Source: Algoriphagus terrigena DSM 22685
Lineage (GTDB): Bacteria; Bacteroidota; Bacteroidia; Cytophagales; Cyclobacteriaceae
NCBI RefSeq assembly: GCF_000429445.1
Contig: NZ_AUBW01000009.1
Location: 124,001-188,000 of the forward strand
Reading direction: 5' to 3'
Length of the DNA stretch: 64,000 nt
Under the pieces are notes generated by a model. That model was not told the DNA's origin. It saw only the letters and a program-made list of their open reading frames with translations, and did no database searches. Positions 10,161 through 17,255 of the stretch are shown here, piece by piece (position 1 is the stretch's first letter; the number at the start of each line of letters is the position of its first letter). The position numbers were made by a program, and so were the translations under genes.

Positions 10161-10189
10161 TTGAATATGAAACTAACTTATATCTTTAA
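10161..10189 (+). promoter_or_regulatory. possible Bacteroidota-type promoter for the two-gene island
   Basis: A TTTG at 10161-10164 is followed after 17 bases by TATCTTTA at 10182-10189, close to the Bacteroidota -33/-7 pattern (TTTG, then TAnnTTTG). The spacing is slightly short and the last base of the -7 box differs. It would give a leader of about 190 nt. A second -7-like TAACTTTA lies near 10327. Treat this as a weak candidate. Confidence 0.25.
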
Positions 10190-10385
10190 GGGGAAGGAAA
10201 ACGGCGAAGATTTGGCTGTTATCTAGCCAAGCCAATCGCTAATCCGAAAATGGGGAAGATATAGGAGTTACTGGAAACCCTCAAATGAGCATCTATCTTC
10301 AAATGGTCACTGGATTATGAAAACATTTAACTTTACGCTTTCAGAACAGACTGAAAAACGTCTTTTATAAATTAAAATTGCAGCA

Positions 10386-11609
10386 ATGAAAATACAATCA
10401 ATACTATTGGATGAGAGAATTGGCGCAGCAAATGTTCTCGTGGATCTAACGATTAAAGAATACCTGGCAGTCGCAAGCGACATAACAGATAACAATGAAT
10501 TCCAAAGAAGAAAGGTTATTAAATCGAAAATTAAAGAAATTCTAAGAGAAGATTTGTTAAAAGGCTGCTCTATTCCGCCAATTGTTCTATCAATTAAAAC
10601 TGACAGTCTCGGAGAGGATTTCAACTACAAAACATTTAGCGCAACCGACATAGATCATATTCTAAAAGCATTTGAAGAAAAAACCTTATTGATTATAGAC
10701 GGCTTACAAAGAACCTACGTGATGTTGGGTATTGAAGAGGAATTACAACGTGAGGAAAAGCTGCATGGGAAAAAATCTGAAGTTTTTGAAAAATTTCTTG
10801 AGCAAAAAATTAGAGCAGAGATTTACGTTGGATTAGACAGGTTAGGTATTCTATATAGAATGATTACCTTAAATACTGGTCAAACAACGATGTCAACGAG
10901 ACATTTAATGGAGATATTGTATTTTGACTATCGGCAAACTGGCATCGATGACATAAAGTTTGTTACAGATAAACAGGGCGATGTTATTCAAGCAAATACA
11001 AATGAGTTCAATTTTAAAGATGCGTTGGACGGGTTTAATTCGTATCTAGAAAAGGATGAGAATCTTTTTGAGAGGACTGAAATACTAGATAATATCAAAA
11101 CATTAAATACACTTGCAAAAGAGGAGTATAAGAAGGACTTGTTTAAGGAGTTTATGATTACATATAAAAAGCTTCTCGATGCATTTGTCACATATTCACA
11201 AGATTGGAAGTATAATCCAGAAGATTTTAATATTTCTGAACTGGCAATAAAAGCGTTACCCTTTGGGAAATCTATTGTGGAAATTTTTAAACGTTCTCAA
11301 GCCCTAACCGGGTTTGGGGCGGCTGTAGGGTATTTAAAGGTAAATCGAGAATTAACTATTGACGATTTTAATAAGATGATGGACTCGCTTAATGAAAAAG
11401 GAGGAGATTTTGATTACGGATTTAAGCTGATATTGAAATATTTGGATATTATAAGAGACAAATCAAAAAAGATAGGTAATGATCAAAGATTCTTTTTTAG
11501 ACATGTATTTGAGTTTCTTTTCGATCCGAACAGTGAAAGCCATCTGATTTTTGATCAGGCGGTTGAGTCCGCTTTTAATAAAACGCGTTCAGAAAAGCTT
11601 CCAAAATAA
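10386..11609 (+). CDS. DGQHR/ParB-like domain protein, first gene of a two-gene module
   Basis: 407 aa. Residues 58-120 carry a segment like the DGQHR/DUF262 (ParB-superfamily) signature: KGCSIPPIVLSI, then LLIIDGLQRTYVM with Asp105-Gly106-Leu107-Gln108-Arg109. It differs from the classic DGQHR by Leu-Gln in place of Gln-His. Around 135-175 comes the usual follow-on pattern, a 'LNTGQTTMSTRHLME' segment, as in DndB-like and DUF262 proteins. These families occur in DNA-modification and phage-defence loci and can bind nucleotide or DNA; the activity here is not known. The gene is markedly A/T-rich compared with the permeases and its stop is 6 nt before the next ATG, so the two form an operon. 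The family is fairly clear, the role inferred. Confidence 0.7.
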   Translation: MKIQSILLDERIGAANVLVDLTIKEYLAVASDITDNNEFQRRKVIKSKIKEILREDLLKGCSIPPIVLSIKTDSLGEDFNYKTFSATDIDHILKAFEEKTLLIIDGLQRTYVMLGIEEELQREEKLHGKKSEVFEKFLEQKIRAEIYVGLDRLGILYRMITLNTGQTTMSTRHLMEILYFDYRQTGIDDIKFVTDKQGDVIQANTNEFNFKDALDGFNSYLEKDENLFERTEILDNIKTLNTLAKEEYKKDLFKEFMITYKKLLDAFVTYSQDWKYNPEDFNISELAIKALPFGKSIVEIFKRSQALTGFGAAVGYLKVNRELTIDDFNKMMDSLNEKGGDFDYGFKLILKYLDIIRDKSKKIGNDQRFFFRHVFEFLFDPNSESHLIFDQAVESAFNKTRSEKLPK

Positions 11610-11615
11610 GTAATA

Positions 11616-12836
11616 ATGCCTCTAAAAGTTCCTATTGAAGGAAGCTCGGATTTCTCCGAATTTTCATTTTCCCATTTTGAGCAAAATGGCAGCAATTATT
11701 TCGTTCTTAATAATGATGATGGTTCTGGAGAACAAATTAGAATTGAATTTCCATTTTCAATTGATAAAATTCCCCTCGATTATACGGTCTCATTATTTGC
11801 TTTCAGAAACATTTATTATTCTCAAAGTGATTTAATTGAATTACGTCTGCACGAGAAAGTAGCTGAGTCAGGTCGTATTGGATACATATATTTATTAAGC
11901 GCGTTAGTAGACAGGGAGAATAGTAATTTCAATAAGCATACGATACCCTATGTTTACCTTACGTATCTGAAGCTCATCACGGGAATAAATCCTTTCAAAG
12001 AAATTATTCCAACAACACAATCTGACATTTATAAAATCAGTGATTTCTACAATGACGATTTGGTAATTACGGCCATTTGCGATCAATTGGTTGTTGATGT
12101 TATAGACTTTTCTTTTGATGATTATTTATATCTTTTCTATACACATGGGTTTATTTATGTAGAGGACGTCTTAACAACTACGAACTATAATCCAATTCCA
12201 TTTGTTAAAGAAAATTTTGAATCAATTAAAGAGTCGTTATACAATGGCCGATATTCTTGGAAGATAATTGGCGCATCTAAAACTTTGAGAAGTGAAGTTT
12301 ATCCGTCTGTTCTCATCAAGAGGCTTATTTCGGAAAAACACTATTTTCTTTCAAAGTTTCATATTCTCTATCAAGTAATAGAATTGCTAATTTCAGACGT
12401 TCTGAAAAACGAGATAATGTTAACCTTTAATAATTTAGACAATGAAGTCTCAGGACAAAAAATAAAGGAGACATTCTCAATGCTTGCGACGGAAGGATAT
12501 CGGATCAAACTTCTTATTAACTCATATTGTAAGCATACAATCGGTTTCGATACGGTTATGATTGAAAAAATAAACCATTTTTTTAGTGAAATTAGGGTCA
12601 ATTTACCGGAGTCGGATGGCGATTCAGTATCAAATAAATTATCGTCTTTGATTTACAAGCATCGTAATAATTTAGTCCATAATTATCGAGTGATTCATCA
12701 AGAAGGAGATAGAGTGAACATGTATTTAGTTCTGCTAGATGAACTAAATTCATATTTCGAGTATTTAATTTTTGAAATATTGCATTCTTATAAACGAAGA
12801 TTATCAATTTCAGAGATAGAAACAACGACTGTATAA
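11616..12836 (+). CDS. HEPN-motif protein, second gene of the two-gene module
   Basis: 406 aa, no family recognised over the N-terminal 240 residues. The C-terminal third looks all-helical (FHILYQVIELLISDVL near 248-263) and contains Arg350-Asn-Asn-Leu-Val-His355, an Rx4H motif with the polar residue after Arg that is typical of HEPN nucleases, followed by another helix. HEPN proteins of this kind (ApeA-like, abortive-infection proteins) usually cut RNA. The gene begins 6 nt after the DGQHR-like gene and shares its A/T-rich composition: the last 60-base line (12781-12840) has 16 G/C. It could instead be a non-catalytic helical partner, because one motif match is not proof. Confidence 0.65.
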   Translation: MPLKVPIEGSSDFSEFSFSHFEQNGSNYFVLNNDDGSGEQIRIEFPFSIDKIPLDYTVSLFAFRNIYYSQSDLIELRLHEKVAESGRIGYIYLLSALVDRENSNFNKHTIPYVYLTYLKLITGINPFKEIIPTTQSDIYKISDFYNDDLVITAICDQLVVDVIDFSFDDYLYLFYTHGFIYVEDVLTTTNYNPIPFVKENFESIKESLYNGRYSWKIIGASKTLRSEVYPSVLIKRLISEKHYFLSKFHILYQVIELLISDVLKNEIMLTFNNLDNEVSGQKIKETFSMLATEGYRIKLLINSYCKHTIGFDTVMIEKINHFFSEIRVNLPESDGDSVSNKLSSLIYKHRNNLVHNYRVIHQEGDRVNMYLVLLDELNSYFEYLIFEILHSYKRRLSISEIETTTV

Positions 12837-12892
12837 ATTTGCACCCCCTTCTCGGCGTAGTCTACACCTTTTCTGTTTTGAAGTTCAGAGTG

Positions 12893-13055
12893 ACGATGGG
12901 TGGGATTTGCAATTCCACCCTCCTATTTTTTGGGATTTGTAATCCCTTTCCCACTTCGATCAGTTCCTAAAGGAATCCAGCAAAACCAGCTTCCGGAGAA
13001 GCAGGACAGCGGGCAGATTGCTTCGCTCGTACCTCACTAGGAATGACGCCACCCA
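12893..13055. repeat. REP-like intergenic repeat, copy A
   Basis: This contains a GGGATTTGCAATTCC word, then the palindrome GGGATTTGTAATCCC, then CACTTCGATCA, GGAATCCAGCAAAACCAGC, CTTCCGGAGAAGCAGGA and finally GATTGCTTCGCTCGTACCTC...AATGACG. Copies B (about 15205-15345) and C (about 16985-17095) have the same word order. It resembles REP/RAYT-type intergenic repeats of Bacteroidota. No transposase is present nearby. Confidence 0.6.
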
Positions 13056-13094
13056 CTTTTAAAGAAAGTCTCTATCGACAAGATTAGTGGCTTC

Positions 13095-13505
13095 TTATTT
13101 CTCCAGCATCTTTTTCAGCAACTCCACCTTCTCACGCTCGGATTCCAAGAGACGTTCCATCAAAGCAACTTTTTCTTCAAAAAGCTGCACAACTTTATCA
13201 ATTGGGTTAAAGTTGGGGTTTTGATTGTAAACAAATCCCGTTGCACTATCGTGAGTTGTGAATGTATTGGAAATGATGTTTACAGCACTTTCCTCATCAA
13301 ATTTCTTTATCGCCTCCGCAGGAACATTCAGTATCTCCGCCACCTGCCGCAATAGCTCCTCTTCCACTTCTTCCTTTTGCTCCAGCAGGCTGATCTTCTT
13401 CTGTGACCAGTCAGAACCCAGTTCGAAAGCCAGTGCCTCCTGCTTGATGCCCATCATCTCCCGGAATCGCTTGATGTTTCTGCCGTGGTGAATCTTTTCG
13501 TTCAT
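13095..13505 (-). CDS. XRE-family helix-turn-helix regulator
   Basis: 136 aa. Residues 7-65 form an XRE/Cro-type HTH (RNIKRFREMMGIKQEALA, then QKKISLLEQKEEV and the closing LLRQVAEILNVPAEAIKKF). The last 30 residues (from about 107) are a strongly charged helix likely to make a coiled coil for oligomerisation. This is a common small chromosomal regulator type in Bacteroidota, a DNA-binding cytoplasmic protein. Targets are unknown. It is on the opposite strand to its neighbours and stands alone. A link with the upstream HEPN/DGQHR pair is possible but is not shown by spacing. Confidence 0.8.
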   Translation of the reverse strand: MNEKIHHGRNIKRFREMMGIKQEALAFELGSDWSQKKISLLEQKEEVEEELLRQVAEILNVPAEAIKKFDEESAVNIISNTFTTHDSATGFVYNQNPNFNPIDKVVQLFEEKVALMERLLESEREKVELLKKMLEK

Positions 13506-13781
13506 AGTCTCTGAAGGATTGCGTATTGAAAATTACGGATTTTTTCCCTTGCCCGTAAAACTAAATTATTCCAATTCCCCGACTCTGCCAAGGAACACTG
13601 GAAATTCAACGGCTTTTTCGGACAAGAAATGACACGGTTCGTTTTTAGGTACGCCCGGCACAGGAATTCGACCAGCGAGTGGGGATATTTTATTCGTACC
13701 GGCTACTATTTCATCCTGTTCCAGCATAGGATAGACATCTGGGTTCAGCCAAATTTCCGTGGAACAAAACCAAAGGAAACC

Positions 13782-14036
13782 ATGAATTTATTACACATCT
13801 CTAATGTCAATAACTCAGTCATCTCTTCGGGAGGCAGCGTAAGTGTCACCTACGGGACTGATTCTGGGAGTTATATCGAGCTTTTGCTTCAGGCTCTTGA
13901 AATGAACAGAAAACTCGTCGCCGCAATATCCAAAGAATGGGAATCGGAGGAACAGTGTCTTGATCATGTCATACGACTGATTGAAGAATCCAAAAAACTT
14001 GAAGTCACAGTTGCAGAAAATCTTAAATCTCGATAG
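13782..14036 (+). CDS. small hypothetical protein (84 aa)
   Basis: The open frame extends back to 13629, but the upstream part (rich in Arg, Tyr and Phe) does not look like a normal N-terminus. I start at the ATG at 13782, preceded by AAGGAAACC, which can act as a ribosome binding site. The protein opens with NLLHISNVNNSVISSGGS and continues with a helical, Glu/Lys-rich half. No family is recognised. Its stop is 2 nt before the next ATG, so the two small genes are coupled. Confidence 0.5.
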   Translation: MNLLHISNVNNSVISSGGSVSVTYGTDSGSYIELLLQALEMNRKLVAAISKEWESEEQCLDHVIRLIEESKKLEVTVAENLKSR

Positions 14037-14038
14037 CT

Positions 14039-14254
14039 ATGAATCGGTTGACCTATATTCCAGGAAAAGAACTTTTCGAACTGCACGATCCCGAAACGAT
14101 CCAAAAGTACCTTTGGGAAATGCATAAGGGATGGGTTTGCTACTTAAGCGAGCATAGGGAAGGTGAGGATCCTTCTGTCCGACTTTTCTTTTTCGAGTTA
14201 CTTTGGAACTGGATCTCCGAACATATCCCCGCACCCAAGAATCCCGAAAAGTGA
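14039..14254 (+). CDS. small hypothetical protein (71 aa)
   Basis: 71 aa, rich in aromatic residues (WEMHKGWVCYL, FFFELLWNWISEH). It starts 2 nt after the stop of the preceding small gene, and this tight spacing is the best evidence that it is real. No family is recognised and no signal or clear TM helix is seen. It may be one half of a two-gene cytoplasmic module with the preceding gene. Confidence 0.45.
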   Translation: MNRLTYIPGKELFELHDPETIQKYLWEMHKGWVCYLSEHREGEDPSVRLFFFELLWNWISEHIPAPKNPEK

Positions 14255-14452
14255 ACCAAAATGGGCAAGGTTTATTTAGGGTTTGTATAGCCTTAGATTA
14301 GCTTTTTGATAAGATTAGGATAGCATAATACCCTATACATAGTATAAACTAAATATCTGTAATTCTTATATTTACGCTCTCTGGAATTTTGCTTTTATGA
14401 AAGTTTTTCTTAGTTTAATTCTTGATTTGTTCAACCTTCAAATTTTCAAACG

Positions 14453-15103
14453 ATGGCGACTTTACCCAACTCCAACATCATCCTGCCCAAGGGCACGATC
14501 GGAAACCTGGTTTTCTACACGCTCGACGGCAAGACGGTGGTGCGTAGCAAGCCTTCTCAAAACCATAAAAACAAGTACAATCCCAGCCCGCTGCAGCTTA
14601 TCCAGCGGGAACAACTCATCGGCATCAATGCCTTTCTCAAACCCATCAAGCAGGCTTTGAACTTTGGCTATCAGGAGTTTTTGACCGATAGCAAAAAAGG
14701 AATGCACTGGGCCTATTCGGAAATCAATACCAAAGGATATAACCACACTAAAAGCCCAAAAATTGATCCCGCCTTCCTGCGCATCAGCAAGGGCAGCCTG
14801 CTGGGGCCTGAGAATCCCAAGGTCCATAGAAACGGAAATTCGATTGGAATCACCTGGTCGGACAACTCCACCGAGGGGAAAGCCCGGCCAACCGACGAAG
14901 CCTTTATTCTATGCTATTGCCCCGAAGAAGCCAAATACATTTGGCCGGAAATCAAATTCCGAAGGAATTCTGGTCAGGCAACAATCGAATTGGACACGGT
15001 CAAATCGACTATATCTTGGCATGTCTACCTTGCGTTCAGCCAGATCAATTTCAAGAAGAAGAAATATATCCTATCGGATTCGGTGTATTTGGGGCGGGTT
15101 TAA
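14453..15103 (+). CDS. DUF6266 family protein
   Basis: 216 aa. The N-terminus (ILPKGTIGNLVFYTLDGKTVVRSKP) and the later Ile/Val-rich strands fit the Bacteroidota DUF6266 family, which is common, often multi-copy and of unknown function. No signal peptide is seen. The ATG at 14453 fits the family start. Codon use is like the chromosome rather than the A/T-rich pair at 10-12.8 kb. It is a single gene followed by a REP-like repeat. Confidence 0.75.
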   Translation: MATLPNSNIILPKGTIGNLVFYTLDGKTVVRSKPSQNHKNKYNPSPLQLIQREQLIGINAFLKPIKQALNFGYQEFLTDSKKGMHWAYSEINTKGYNHTKSPKIDPAFLRISKGSLLGPENPKVHRNGNSIGITWSDNSTEGKARPTDEAFILCYCPEEAKYIWPEIKFRRNSGQATIELDTVKSTISWHVYLAFSQINFKKKKYILSDSVYLGRV

Positions 15104-15204
15104 AATTCCGATATGCTACCGAGCAGTTGTCCCTGTGGGACATTCGGCTGAACACTATTTGTATCCCACTCCGCCTCGGTCTGTGTCCCACAGACCGAAA
15201 CCAA

Positions 15205-15345
15205 AACCGGTGCTCTCCGGGGTTTGCAACCTCGAAGCATTATCTCGGGATTTGTAATCCCCTTTTACACTCAATCATCTTCTGCCGGAATCCAATCAAT
15301 CCAGCTTCTGGAGAAGCAGGATAGCGGCACTGCTCCCTGTATGTT
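15205..15345. repeat. REP-like intergenic repeat, copy B
   Basis: The core is GGGGTTTGCAACC, then CGGGATTTGTAATCCCC, CTCAATCATCTTCTG, CCGGAATCCAATCAATCCAGC and CTTCTGGAGAAGCAGGA, in the same order as copies A and C. Just before it (15126-15205) is another imperfect palindrome (GTCCCTGTGGGAC and TGTGTCCCACAGACCG). Confidence 0.55.
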
Positions 15346-15364
15346 TCTGGAGTCTTTACCCGCT

Positions 15365-16504
15365 TTACTGTACTTCCCTTAGCTTTAACAGATAGTATGT
15401 ATTCCAGTCTTCTTCTCCAAGAATCCTTTGATTTTTTTGGACAAAAATTTGTCCATCTTTGTTTACAATAGGGGTTGAAATTATTCCTGATGGCAATTCA
15501 ATATCGTCTTGGAGCAATTTATAATCTGAATCATAAACTGCAGCAAATTTTGGTAAGGATTCAAAGAAATCCATCCACTCAACTTGATTCTGCCTGTCGT
15601 AATTCTTTACAATATTTTCCCCAGCTCCCTTTTTGTAAATAAGAACTATTTTGTCTTCAAGCACATACAGTTGCTCTATCACGGATGGGACTACCATTTC
15701 TAGTTTGGAAAACAATTCATCTGTGTTTTGTAAACTGACTTGTGGAAAAGGGATTTGGTCTTTCACATTTAGACTGACACTTTCTTTAAAAATCAGATCT
15801 TCTTCCTTTTCTTCATAGACATAGAACTTCATTTCAGCCATTAGGAATAAATACCAAAATTCACCTTTCTTTATGATCTTAGGATGATGTAAGAAATGGA
15901 AATCGCCATCTTTGTAGATTGAAGTTTCAGGGATTTCCATTTTCAGCGCTACTTCCTTTGTAATAGTATCTATTACCTCCAATATTGGTTCATTGTAATA
16001 TTTTCGATAGAATTTCTCTTGGTCTTCCCAATCTTTTAGATCTCTTTCAGGGCGGTAGTATGCTAATTTATTTCCCAGTTTAATGGCGGGTCTATTGTAA
16101 GGATGCATATAGGTATAATTCTCAGGTATAGGGATATTATTGATTATCTCTCCTTCATTTGAAAACTGTATCAATCCTCTATGTAATTCCATAATTGTAA
16201 ATTTCCCATCAAAAAACCCCGCTGAATAGGCCATGTTTATGGCATTTGGTCCGTCTGATTTGAGCTCAATATGAGATGTGATTTTACCGGTCTTGTCAAA
16301 AATAATGTAGGATGAAAGCCCCTCTTCTTTTGCCAAGAAGATTCCGTCTTCACTGTCAATTAATGTCAATTCTTTTAGGTGATTGACTCTGATTGAATCA
16401 GTCATTTCAAATTTATAATTTGTTGAAATGGATTGATCTATGTTTTTATTTTTTGCGCAACCAATCAATGCCGCAATAAGAATTAGGCATGTAAAATTTC
16501 TCAT
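15365..16504 (-). CDS. lipoprotein, possible beta-propeller (DUF4221-like)
   Basis: 379 aa from the ATG at 16504; the frame can be extended two codons to a TTG at 16510, which I reject. MRNFTCLILIAALIGC is a lipoprotein signal with lipobox LIGC, so the mature protein should be lipid-anchored. The rest is strand-rich, with repeated short blocks such as 'YIIFDKTGKI', 'LIQFSNEGEI' and 'FAAVYDSDYKL', like six-bladed beta-propeller lipoproteins (DUF4221/NHL-like) of Bacteroidota. The function is unknown. It is separated from P4 by about 750 bp of repeats and appears to be its own unit. Confidence 0.65.
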   Translation of the reverse strand: MRNFTCLILIAALIGCAKNKNIDQSISTNYKFEMTDSIRVNHLKELTLIDSEDGIFLAKEEGLSSYIIFDKTGKITSHIELKSDGPNAINMAYSAGFFDGKFTIMELHRGLIQFSNEGEIINNIPIPENYTYMHPYNRPAIKLGNKLAYYRPERDLKDWEDQEKFYRKYYNEPILEVIDTITKEVALKMEIPETSIYKDGDFHFLHHPKIIKKGEFWYLFLMAEMKFYVYEEKEEDLIFKESVSLNVKDQIPFPQVSLQNTDELFSKLEMVVPSVIEQLYVLEDKIVLIYKKGAGENIVKNYDRQNQVEWMDFFESLPKFAAVYDSDYKLLQDDIELPSGIISTPIVNKDGQIFVQKNQRILGEEDWNTYYLLKLREVQ

Positions 16505-17255
16505 ATCCAAATTTAATGGAACGAATAATTTCAGGCTTCATAAGGTATGTTAAATCGGAATGCATAACTCTTAACTTATCTAAAGTTACCAGATATTTCC
16601 GCAACTGGGTGTAGAAACGTCTGACTGGGTGGGATCCCATACAGCAGTCGGGAGCGATCCTTTCTCGGCTCACCTCGGACCAAAGATCGAATCGGATAAC
16701 CTTAAGGACTACTTTCAGTTAATTCAGTATACAATCAAGTCCTGTCCTACTCTAATCTAAAAGGGCTCTCTTTCCCCAGCAATCCTTTCTTGCTGTAGAG
16801 TCGCTCCTATAACCGATCATTCATGTTGGGATCATTTAACAAATCCTCAATTGTCTGTCTCTTCTTCATTTTGTGTGAATTTAGCAGACACACTTAATTG
16901 AACACTCTCTGAGAGTACAGACGGAATCTTAAATTTCTATCTAACAAACGGTTCTTTCTCGGGTCTAGAGTCGCTCGATCGGATTGTATATGCAATCCTA
17001 CTCTTCTATTTTCGGGATTTGTCATCTTTTTTCACTTCGATCATCTCACACCGGCATCAATAAATCCGGCTTCCGGAGAAGGAAAACAGTTGAGCGTTTG
17101 CGGCAGCAACCACTTACAGACCTTATCACTCACTCCTTCCGACTTGATACCAGCTACTCAAGTCTTGCTTCTTGTCTCTCGTCTCTTAGCTCTTACTTTA
17201 TACTGACGTCTTGATACTAGATACTTAAATCTTGCTTCTCGCCTCTTGCCTCTCC
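16505..17255. other. repeat-rich intergenic region, no gene seen
   Basis: About 750 bases with no credible gene. The left part is plain A/T-rich sequence upstream of the lipoprotein gene. The middle holds REP-like copy C (about 16985-17095). The right end (17140-17255) is a mosaic of CTTGATAC, TTGCTTCTCG and GATACT words, the 3'-flank repeat of the permease genes, leading up to the P4 stop. Confidence 0.55.
16985..17095. repeat. REP-like intergenic repeat, copy C
   Basis: It contains TGCAATCCTACTCTTCTATTTTC, CGGGATTTGTCATC, TTCACTTCGATCATCTC, CCGGCATCAATAAATCCGGC and TTCCGGAGAAGGA, in the same order as copies A and B but more diverged. Three copies lie within about 4 kb on both flanks of the 13-17 kb genes. 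Confidence 0.5.

Larger units (their letters stand above)
9844..10385. other. divergent intergenic region between P3 and the DGQHR-like gene
   Basis: The left part holds the P3 control region (9920-10020). Around 10036-10071 is a degenerate GGTAACGACGCAGGAGCG-type intergenic repeat. From about 10080 the sequence becomes clearly richer in A/T, which may mark the edge of the acquired segment that carries the next two genes. No ORF here looks real. Confidence 0.5.
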
